Below are positions 1 to 8,789 of a stretch of 64,000 nt of DNA, piece by piece. A program made the position numbers and the translations under genes. This stretch comes from Lepidodermella squamata. Lineage: Eukaryota; Gastrotricha. Under the pieces are notes generated by a model that saw nothing but the letters and a program-made list of their open reading frames with translations, was not told the origin of the DNA and did no database searches. Numbering within the stretch: position 1 is the first letter of the stretch; the number at the start of each line of letters is the position of its first letter. The stretch lies in contig JBLDXI010000003.1 of assembly GCA_047495785.1 (NCBI GenBank), positions 2,790,001 through 2,854,000 on the forward strand, given 5' to 3'.

Positions 1-40
1 ATTTTGGCCGTATAGCAATATAAAAATTTAATCGATAAAC

Positions 41-150
41 GTGAGGTCCCCGGTCAACCAGCAAGACTGAAATAGCCAAGAAACTACTTTTATCCTAAGT
101 AGCGAACTGCCTTTCAGGGCCAAATAGGGCCAGTTTTTATAGCAACGAGG
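41..150 (-). mobile_element. Decayed LTR fragment
   Basis: Read on the minus strand, this stretch has a TATA-like TATAAAA, then an ACTGGCCCTA / TGGCCCTGAA segment, and ends near GACCGGGGACC. The same order of landmarks occurs on the plus strand at 8236-8346, where a complete TG...CA LTR can be drawn. This is therefore a diverged, partial copy of that LTR in the opposite orientation. No coding sequence of the element is visible next to it. Confidence 0.5.
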
Positions 151-174
151 CACACGATATATAGCTCGTCGGGT

Positions 175-470
175 TTGGAAATGTCAATAAGCGAGACTAT
201 CACGAGCTGTGACATCTTGCCGTTAACTTTGAGACATTTTGAGTCTAGCCAGTGGATAGCGCTGTCAAGGTCATTTTCAGGTGCTGATTTCAATTCAGAA
301 TCATTTTTGGCTGCAAAATATATAGTGATGTCATCAGCGTATTGGATTACGGTGGATTTTGTGATGAAATTGGCAACTTGTTATCACAAATTGTGAATAG
401 TAAAGATCCCAATGCAGAGCCCTGTGGCACTCCATACTTCGGATGAACTGTGACCGAAGTTTTTCGAGTT
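175..470 (-). mobile_element. LINE-type reverse transcriptase relic, copy 1
   Basis: The minus strand encodes GVPQGSALGSLLF (around 418-434 and onward) and, in another frame, QYADDITIYF (about 316-341). These are the two signature motifs of non-LTR retrotransposon reverse transcriptases, GVPQGS-LGPLLF and YADD, in the correct order and spacing. A frame change lies between them, so the piece is dead. The flanking sequence up to about 690 shows no further recognisable domain. Confidence 0.7.
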
Positions 471-481
471 ACTTTGGTCAA

Positions 482-690
482 ATATTAGAAGTTATCTTGG
501 TTTGGAGGAACCTTCGTGCCTTGTCCATCAAAGCAACGTTGTAGTCTTGATTGCGGTATCGGCATAAATCAGCCAAGACACCGATTTCCTCAAATTCACG
601 GGACTAGTAGCAACTGTAGTGAACTTGCTCCGAGTTCTATAAATTAAATTGAATTAAACAATGGCGCCAAGAGCTTGGACATTTAGCCGG
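482..690. other. Non-coding spacer between the two RT relics
   Basis: AT-rich sequence without a supported gene. It separates two decayed copies of the same retroelement segment. Confidence 0.5.
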
Positions 691-875
691 TGTGATTTCT
701 TACCGTTAACCTTGAGGCATTTTGAAGTACTGATTCAAATTCAATATCGTCAGCGCGTTAGATTACCTTGGATTTTAGTGATGAAAGGGGCAACTCGTTT
801 ACATAAATTGTGAATGCAGAGCCCTGTGGCACTCCATACTTCAGATGAATTGTGACCGAAGTTTTTCGATAAAAT
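690..875 (-). mobile_element. LINE-type reverse transcriptase relic, copy 2
   Basis: This segment repeats about 180 bp of copy 1 at clear DNA similarity. The 17-base block gagccctgtggcactcc at 819-835 is identical to 418-434. On the minus strand it still shows GVPQGSA, then a short deletion removing the LGSLL part, NELPLSS, and a degenerate ADDI at about 742-757. Stops interrupt it, so it is a dead, more decayed duplicate. Confidence 0.6.
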
Positions 876-1023
876 GACAACGTGTATTAAAGGGAATTTT
901 TTTATTGCATCTCTCGGCAATTTATTATTTCATCGGGTATCGGGCTGACCTTTATTGGAAAAGTTGAAAGCATTAATCTCAACAAGTGGCAGATTTGTAT
1001 TTCGACAGATTGCTACAAATTAT

Positions 1024-1895
1024 ATGCTTTTATTCCTTTTTAGCAAATGCAAAGCGGTAGCCTTTTTCAATGCGTGGCCTTGCAAGCTTCAGCCGATCGA
1101 ATCCGGCCGATTGATCTGCCTGCGATATTTCCTAACCTACGAAGGTTCGATCAAACCTACCGCCCCGCTGTCAACCATGCTGTTAGAAAGCCGAATTTCA
1201 ACCCTGTTCAACGGCCTGATGTCTCTCCCTAGCTGGCAAGATGGCTCCCGGTCAATCGGATACATTTTTCAGCACAAATATTCTGCAGCCAGACTTCTTA
1301 ATTCGAGCAATAACAGCCTTTTGGGTAGTGATAGAATTGCTCACGAAGCTCTGACGAAAGGTGAATCGACCCCGTTTGAAATCGAAATCTTGCCTGTTGT
1401 TATCGAGGCTAATGCTCGCTGCCCTGTTGAGGACACCTACAAAGAAGCCGAATCATACTTTTTCGACTGTATCTGCAATAACAGGACTGTCGATGTGAAA
1501 ATCAATCGTTTATCAGCCAAGGCTGTAAAAGCCCTGAAAACTGTTGATTCGAGTGAGATGAGTGACAACAGCGACTGTGATGATGTTATTGGCGATGACA
1601 AAGGAAGTGGCGGCGCGTTAGCTGATTTCACGTTGAATTTTGAGGGTGGCAAAAAGACTGATCTCAAAATTCGGTTCGTTCAGGATTGGAGGAAAATCGC
1701 GATAACTCGAACTGTTGAATCGAAGATCTCTAAAGCTGGCAACTCCATGGTCGAGTAAGTTATTTTCCTTCTGAAAGTTGCTTTTATGAAATTTCGTGAA
1801 ATAGATGGGAATTCAAGTTTCATGCATCAGCAATGCTGATTAAGGCGGCGAAAGGTGCGAAGGGTAAAAGAAAAACTGCCGCTAAGCGGGGCTAA
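1024..1895 (+). CDS. Unknown protein, two exons, basic C-terminal tail
   Basis: I do not recognise this gene. Exon 1 is open from a stop at 946-948 and has its first ATG at 1024; it ends at 1754 with donor GTAAGT. Exon 2 (1805-1895) restores the frame across a 50-bp intron, and TAA ends the protein at 1893-1895 (about 273 aa if the ATG at 1024 is used). A spliced upstream exon cannot be excluded, because several AG acceptors lie between 949 and 1024. The middle holds an acidic Ser/Asp-rich stretch (SDNSDCDDVIGDD), and exon 2 encodes a Lys/Arg/Ala-rich tail (KAAKGAKGKRKTAAKRG). An AATAAA polyadenylation signal follows at 1945-1950. The gene converges on the Ariadne-like gene, with only 76 bp between the stop codons. 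Confidence 0.55.
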
Positions 1896-1944
1896 AACTG
1901 ACACTGTTTTTTCACGTGTTTTATCAATCAATGAATAATCGAAT

Positions 1945-1950
1945 AATAAA
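1945..1950 (+). promoter_or_regulatory. AATAAA polyadenylation signal
   Basis: AATAAA lies 50 bp after the stop codon of the upstream plus-strand gene, in the short gap to the convergent gene. Confidence 0.5.
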
Positions 1951-1971
1951 CTTTGGTCACACTAGTTCTGT

Positions 1972-3498
1972 TTACAGCTCTTCAGTGAATGGTTTTTGTT
2001 TTTCAATGAACCAGCTTAATTGAGGCTGAGAAATTGAGTAGGCATGTTCCATGAGTCGGCGCATTCTCGCTTCAAGAAACGACGTATTTTTCGCAATGTA
2101 TTGAAGTGTAGATGGCGGGACGTTTTTGTTCCCAATGTGCTCTCGAAGCATTTGGGACAGGCTGTTCGCGGCAAGTTCCAAACTTGCCAATCGGGACAAG
2201 TAAACTGCCGTGTGCTTATTCGCCTCCAGATAGAAGGCCATTACATAGGAGTGCATTATGGCTTGCCGATAGTGAACGAGCTCGTTTGCTATTTTCTGCA
2301 GTACTGGCATCTAAAAATTCACATACAGACATATTGTCCCGCAAAGAATATCGGGCTCACTTCAAGCTGTGTGACTAGCCCCTCTTCAAACTTCATATAT
2401 TCGCTGTTGGCCTTATAGGCATTGAAGCAGTGTTCTGAGCGTACTGCCCCTTGTGCTTCGTCCGGTGGCTGGCGAGCTGAATGGACCGACTTCGATCTAG
2501 TCATCCCATTAGATCCCATGGGCGTTGTAGCCTTGCAATTCTTAGCTACAAGAGCATGAGTCCGCCAAGGGCTCAGACAATCCCAACAAAACTGCGTGGA
2601 ACATTTCTGTAAAACAACATTGAGCATTATGTTATAATTATCGAATTTCGGCGGTTACCTTATTCTTGCAAATCACAACTCTAACTGCCTTGTTCGAAGG
2701 TCGTTGGATTTTCAGGCCACACTTGGGACAGGCCTTGTTTTCTTGCTTCAGTAACCAGTCGGTTAAAAGATCGCACGAAATAGGCATATGAGGCTGTTTC
2801 AGGCAGGCGAAACAGAACGAAAACCCGCACTGGCATTTGACAGAGACCTCAGCAAATTGTTGAACCAGAATTGCATTCGTGCAGCCTTTCGGCGAGATGC
2901 ACCACCTGATTAACGGGTAGGTTTTCACAAATTCTTCTACAAATTTTCGGATGAAATTGCGGCAGAGCTGGTCATTCTTAAGCAGGTCATTCAGCGAGTC
3001 ATCTTTCATCTCCGTTGGGCATTCGTCGAAAGCATCACCTGTCTTCCCCGGGCATTTAATAGCTGCATCGGTGGTGCTATTGCGAAATGTCAGTTTATCT
3101 AAGATGAGACCGGTGTAGCATTCTTTGCATACATTGTGTTTGCAGGGTTCCAAGGCTTTCGCGTTAGACCAGGACGCGACACCCTTGCATTCTGCACAAA
3201 TCAAAGCATTACTCTTCTGTTTGGCTTCGTTAGCAGCGATTAGAGAGCTGTAGAGGCCGTTCGTTTTGAGAAGTAGCTCAGCATTTCGGTCGAGGGAATT
3301 AAACTGGCTGGTCAGGCGGTGAATGTCCCATTTAAACAGGTGCAGCAGGTCGATGGATGTAGAACGAGGCAACTCGGTCAACTTCTGGATTTTCTTGATT
3401 TTCGAGTTCACAAACGCTCCCACTTGTTCCAGAGAGAGGCAATGGCTGGTGTTTTCGCTGAAAGCGCTAGCTGTTGTTCGATCAGGTAAATGGTTCAT
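1972..3498 (-). CDS. Ariadne-type RBR (RING-IBR-RING) protein lacking the catalytic Cys
   Basis: Three exons (3498-2659, 2606-2361, 2310-1972) join in phase 0 across 50-bp GT-AG introns and encode 474 aa. RING1 (CAECKG...CKHNVCKECY) is followed by an IBR (CQCGFSFCFAC) and RING2 (CPKCGLKIQ...CKNKKC...CWDC), then a C-terminal Ariadne domain with HYRQAIMHSYVMAFYL. This is the HHARI/Ariadne-1 order, and the length fits the family (about 500 aa). Family members are E3 ligases that pass ubiquitin through a RING2 Cys in a GGCNHM-like motif. Here the residues between CPKC and CKNK are SNKAVRVVI-like with no Cys and two residues longer, so thioester transfer should not be possible by the normal route. 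The exon 1/2 junction falls just after this motif and reads cleanly. Likely a pseudo-ligase or regulator. Confidence 0.85.
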
Positions 3499-3896
3499 TG
3501 TTTTATCGGACGTAAAAAATCTGCACTGAGCTCAAGTGGAACGTTTATTACAGTTTGATCGATGGGCAATTTAAACGAAGCGGCTTTTTGTTACTACGAA
3601 ACGAATATCATATCGCCCGCGGCTGCATATTAAAGTTGGCCAATAAGCTGAAACAATAGCGACACAATCAATAACAGGAGCAAAACAAGCTTTGAGAGTA
3701 GCCCTGCCAATAATTATATTGGCGATCCGGCATGAGAGAGCATTAAAGATTTATTCCACTTGATGAAACGACACAAAAAATGTCAACATAACAATTTAAG
3801 CCACGGATTGATTACTGAGCTTGCTTCTGTAACTTGAATGCAATTTGGCAACGAGGAAATGTAATAAATAAACAAAGTAAGTTTTCCGGAGTCTCA
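3499..3896. other. Intergenic spacer
   Basis: About 400 bp between two minus-strand genes. It should hold the promoter of the Ariadne-like gene and the 3' end of the cyclase-like gene. I see no clear motif in it. Confidence 0.4.
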
Positions 3897-6397
3897 TCAA
3901 TGGAAATCTTCAGAAAACTCATAGCTTTCTGTCGAAATTGATTCGAAATCAGCCGTGACGTGGGTTACCATGCTTTTCGTGTCGTCATCAATATCGTCTC
4001 CTGCCTCCACAGGTTCGCGCCAGTCTACCCAATAGGCTTTTATTGGCTTCTCGTGGCTAGGACCTTCAAGCTCGCCGCGAAACGTGAAATTTACGTCGTC
4101 ATTGCGTTTTCTAAGACGACTGTGCACGGCATCGGAAACTTGAACTTTCATGGCTATTTATAACGATAAATGATTGAAGCCACAGGCTAGCTAGAAAAAT
4201 TTGGACAAATTTACGTAAGCTTGTTGAATGGATGATTGAGACGACAGGCATTATTTCACTCGAGATCACGAGCTGAGGAACAATCATGTGAGACCCCATA
4301 GCATGACAGGGGCCTACATGGATGCCAAACCTCAAGGCCACGTCATCCTCGCGCTTTTCAGTGGTAGTGTTTACCATTGCAACGGCATCACGCATTTCAA
4401 GGGCGATGAAAACCTATCGGAAAGGCCAACTTATTTTGAACAGTGGTATTTCGAAGCCTACCATTTCCAAAACATGATGCTTAATAACGCGGTGTTCCCC
4501 AACGCCAGTTGCCAAGACAAAAAAGTTGCCTAAAAGAGGAACGTAAAGGCGCTAGTCTCGAAGAGAAAACAAACCTGATACTGAAAGTTTGACGCAGTTA
4601 TGCTTTCTCAAGCAATCTTCAAATGTCTCGTAAAACCTATACATTACGGTTTCGACTTCTTCAAATGGCAACTCTGCCATCATCGTGCCGATATTCCATA
4701 TATCGATCATCATGATACAAGTTTCTGCGTCATACATAGAAGTAGAAAAGTTCCAGTAAAAGAGCATCAATAATACCTGGAAAGGCTTGCATTGGAGGAT
4801 GGGAGTTGTTTCTAAAGGTTTTCACGAGCGTTTTCGGAACGTAATCGTAGATGAAGTTTGAGGCTATCTTGAGTTGTCGCAAGCTTTCATGGCTTTCGTC
4901 AATTCGCCCGTGAAGGCGTGACATCACTTTCAACTGCATGATCAGGGCCAGAACAGCCAAAAATAGCGAAATCGCTATGAATGGAATGCCTACAAATTTC
5001 AGGGGATTAAAGGAAAAACAGCCTTGCTAGGAAACTTACTAAGTGTATCGACGTGTGGCCAATCATTGGAGTGTTCGGCAAGCTCTTGATCAACCAGAAC
5101 TCTTAGGGTGACTTGTATCCAATTTAAATTTCTCTCGTGCAGAGAAACCGTTTCCATGAATGCGGCTAAATCTATTTTTGTGAAATCACCAACCATGACG
5201 AGCTTATGGGTCCGCTCCACATCTTTCCAACTGTCTTGTTCCGATAGGTTTGCCATTTTCTCCATGCCGTAGTCCGAAAACAGATTGGTCATTGAGCTGA
5301 ATTCCTGATACTTGGTGAAGAAGCTGCGGTAATGAAAGGTACATCGATAAAACGGCGATTTCGATCATTTTCAGTCTTACGAAATCAGCTGAACGTATAC
5401 GGGATCCGAGACATTCAACTTGCGACCTTCATTGATGAACCTTTTTGTAACCATCCAATAATTCTTAAAATTGATGATCTGGGATGTTGGGAAATGCTAG
5501 AGCAACTAATTTTCAAGGGTGGGCATGCAAACCGTTTGAGTTATCGGATTTAGCGTGAACAGGTCGCGCCAGCCTATGTAGCGGGGTAACGGCAGCGTTA
5601 CACCCCTGGTTACGATGACAAGAGTTTCAGCGAGGGTTGAGTAGAACTTCAAAACGTCGAGCTCATTAGTTCCGTTTGGCGATCGTCTTGAATCGCGCTG
5701 ACCTTTTAAGGCTAATCGGAGGGCCAATGAGGTTTGAACAAGTGGCCGATTCGCCACTGAAACGTATTTCATATCTGCTTCGTCAGGCCAATCGTCGATA
5801 TATATTAGTCTCTGAGGGAGTTACGTGCTTTAAGAGCGATTGGAAATGTAACATGCTGCATACCAGGTCAAGTTTTCTCATGGGCTCGTTAACCTTGGAT
5901 AAGTAGTCATCATAGGGACCTCGGTTGTACCTAAAATTGGGGTATTTCGCATCAATTTTATGAAAATTACCGTGGCATCAACTTACTCGTATGCGACTTC
6001 GTATTCGTTGAAGAGCTGAGCGATCAGGTCAAATACTTGACAACATAATTGAAAATGACTTCTTCTTAGGTATTGAAAACTCACAGCTAATGATAAGTGA
6101 CCGCCCTCGCTGGAATTGAAACATCGTAACAAATCATTGGTTGAAGCCTTTTTATGCTCACCTTCAACTCTTTCGTGTTGCTTGTCCTCAAGCTGGCAGC
6201 TTGTTCGTCCGTTATCACTTGTACCGCTATTCCCGCGACCATGATGATACCGAAAGTCACCACCTGTAAATAAGCTATTCAAGCACCAACTATTCAAATT
6301 AGATGTGATTACTTACCAATAATATCTCCAGCACTCGGCCGTAGCTTGAATGCCAGAACGCCTGGTGGACGCTTTCATCTGAGTCAGAGTGAATCAT
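3897..6397 (-). CDS. NIT-like receptor with guanylate-cyclase-like domain (pseudo-cyclase 1)
   Basis: Thirteen exons can be joined without a stop: 6397-6317, 6263-6162, 6109-6085, 6035-5987, 5930-5864, 5811-5533, 5478-5381, 5323-5040, 4989-4777, 4724-4575, 4529-4462, 4413-4215, 4153-3897. They give 623 aa. A membrane segment (about residues 24-46, VVTFGIIMVAGIAVQVIT) precedes an extracellular region of about 280 aa that resembles NIT sensor domains (YGMEKMANLSEQDSW). A second membrane segment follows (about 329-351, PFIAISLFLAVLALIM), then a helix with FIYDYVPKTL and a class III cyclase fold ending MKVQVSD...AYWVDW. The first metal Asp is kept (MIDIWN). The second is Asn (VSGNFF in place of IGDAY), and the catalytic Asn/Arg pair is absent (SEIMPVVSIIHST). 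It is probably catalytically inactive. Tandem paralogue at 8790-11343. Confidence 0.75.
6085..6109 (-). other. 25-nt microexon of pseudo-cyclase 1
   Basis: The exon CGAGGGCGGTC...AGCT (25 nt) lies between CCAG and GTGAGT and encodes RGRSLIIS in frame. The paralogue has the same 25-nt exon at 11036-11012, encoding RGRALIMT, which supports both. Confidence 0.7.
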
Positions 6398-8140
6398 CCT
6401 TAAATTCTAGAAGAAAAAATGTATTATGCCTGAAACAATCGGGTGATTCGAGATCGAGGCACCGCAGTGTCTTTGCAGTGTCCAGTCCTACGCCTGTAAT
6501 TGAATCTGAACGGTCTCCTATTACCTATTATACCTATATCTTTGACCTTGTTTTTTCGCCGTCCCGCCGTCTTCACTAATTAGAAGCTGCGCCAGATTAT
6601 CCTGCGTGCCTTGTTTACATTTGCAGGTCAAGGGAAACAGGGACAACGGATCCTTTTTGCCCTCCATAATATGCCCCACGCATATCTCCTATAAGAACAA
6701 ATTACGGATGCACTGTTGCATAGACAAATTTACTGGCGGCACAAGTCTCTCTAAAGTTCGTGGACTACTCGGATTCACCCCGGAGTGGCAACACCCACCT
6801 GATGAAATGGTGAGCTTTCAATGATTCATTGAAGGAATTGTCCCTAAATGTTATTTTCCACAGAAATTGACCGCTGAAAGCAATCGCAATCAAAAATTCC
6901 AAGGTCTAAGGTTCGTCATTACAGGAGTGGATCATTGCTGGCAAATTTATGTGCTCTCGCGGAGTCGAATTAAAATCCTTCGAAGGCCTCGATTTACCAT
7001 ATGCCTCGAATATCAAAGTCAAGCTGCAATCTGAAACGGCCAGAATCTTCGCAAAATTCCCTAATACCTCTTATTCACGGACAGCCGATTCTAGGTGGCG
7101 AATGAATACGAATCAATCAAGCGAATCAACAAAACACTTTGAAGTTAATTAATTTACTGATTATCACTGTGATCATTCTAAAGATGAAGTGGTCGCTTGC
7201 ATGTCATAAGTGAAGACAATAAACGATTATATTTGGAAAGGTGATTGTTTCGACGTTTTGGCAATGAATCAAAAATATAATGGCAGCGGGAAGGCAGGTG
7301 AGAGTTGATGATTCACCCCTAGATCCTAGGTTGCTGAAGCTATTAATAGAAATGCTGCTTCGATTGCACCAATTCAGTAACGCGTTGTCCTAACTCGACT
7401 GTATGTAACCCGTTACGACTTGAATAAATACGTAACGCGTTAAAGGCAGCAAAATAGACGTCAGTTGGAAAAATACATGAAGCTTTATAAAAAATGCATA
7501 ACGCGTGACAAAAACGGGTAAAATCACGCGTTACGAAAAAGAAAACAGAAATACGTAAGTTCCTCTCAGCGTGTCAGCTTCTATAGTTGGATTCTGCCTT
7601 CCTTTTATAAGCGTACACTTAGAATTAGAAGGTACTGCGCCAAAGGCCGAACACGTGACTCATAAACCTCGGAGCCTGATTTCAATTAAACTTCGATTTA
7701 GCTTCTACCTTAGTATAGATTATAGATATAGCAGTAATCAAGCGTGTGGCCTCCTTATGTCCACTCTCACATCAGCCTTGCCTAGTATTTATATTTAATA
7801 AAGTAGTTTGTCTTTTCTCTAATCCCGGCGCCTCAAGGTCAGAGCCCAGATTTTCAACATATTCCTAACAAATTGACTTCCGTAATTAGAAATTAAACCA
7901 GATTAGCACAGGCTTGAGTATGGTCATCAGCCCCTCTAGATTGCGGCTATTGACCGCGCATATCACACATTGACCGAAGCTGAAAGATGATCCATCGATC
8001 GTATAGCAGCGGTGAAGCTTTTTATCAGACTGTAGTTTACCTAGATGCAGAATGGGACGCCGCGGCTCGCAGAAGATAGAAAATTTATTTTTTTATCCAG
8101 GTGACCCACACAATTCGTAGTGTGTTTCCAAGTTGTAGAG
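6398..8140. other. Intergenic region between the two cyclase-like genes
   Basis: No coding exon is supported. It holds a cluster of four ACGCGT hexamers (7380-7531). AATAAA-rich AT sequence follows around 7795, and the solo LTR begins at 8141. Small open frames at 6606-6824 and 6949-7152 look random. Confidence 0.4.
7378..7536. repeat. Cluster of TAACGCGT motifs
   Basis: ACGCGT occurs four times in about 150 bp (7380, 7435, 7501, 7526), three times as TAACGCGT and once reversed as ACGCGTTA. A palindromic GTAACCCGTTAC lies between the first two. The hexamer matches known MluI-box/DREAM-type promoter motifs, but no start of a gene is evident here. Confidence 0.4.
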
Positions 8141-8346
8141 TGTGACCGGCGGTCACTTGGCTAGCATGCGTCCGTCGCTGCACCCGTGTTAAGGGACCAC
8201 CTGTCGCATCCCTCCAACCCAGGGTCGCGTGCCCCTACTGTATATAAACTGGCCCTATGTGGCCCTGAAGATCAGATCTCTTACTAATAAACCTGTTTGG
8301 TTGCTATTCGTGCTATTTCGTGTTAGTTAAACCGGGGACCGTCACA
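8141..8346 (+). mobile_element. Solo LTR (206 bp)
   Basis: The unit starts TGTGACCGGCGGTCAC and ends GGGGACCGTCACA, so its ends are short inverted repeats with the TG...CA of LTRs. Inside are a TATATAAA box near 8238 and an AATAAA signal about 50 bp later, the expected U3-R-U5 order. No internal retrotransposon region is present on either side and no exact target duplication is visible. It is therefore probably a solo LTR or an old remnant. A partial reversed copy lies at 41-150. Confidence 0.6.
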
Positions 8347-8789
8347 TAGTATAAAGACCTGGTGCAGCTTTGTTAGGTTTATAAATGTAAACAAAAACAA
8401 ATTAGTAATTAGCCAGATCCGTTCTGACCAGCAACGCCATGGAAATGTTATGCTGGAAAAATATAATCAGACAAGGGTACTACTTAGAAGCATGGCAATC
8501 ATTGTACAAAATATGTGGTTGGCGCACAACTTACCGTTGCAATATTACCCCTGATTAAGGATTAACTTGAAATCGTATGAACTTTCTTTTTTCTTTCGGA
8601 GATTAACGAATGTAAACACTTTATTCCCATATAAGTCTTTCAACAAATAGTCAACAACAATCATTATTGATTCAATGAATATCTCCATCTCAAGGCCAAT
8701 AGCACTGTGCTTTGAAGGTATTGGTCCAATGTTATCAGGAATTGAAAAGCGGTTTCAGAGCAAAGAAAGTTGTTCGCTGTTTGCTGTTT
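8347..8789. other. Intergenic spacer
   Basis: AT-rich DNA between the solo LTR and the 3' end of the second cyclase-like gene. Nothing recognisable. Confidence 0.35.

Noticed and set aside
955-1023. Translation start at 955 for the unknown gene
   Set aside because: The codon there is TTG, not ATG; the first in-frame ATG is 1024.
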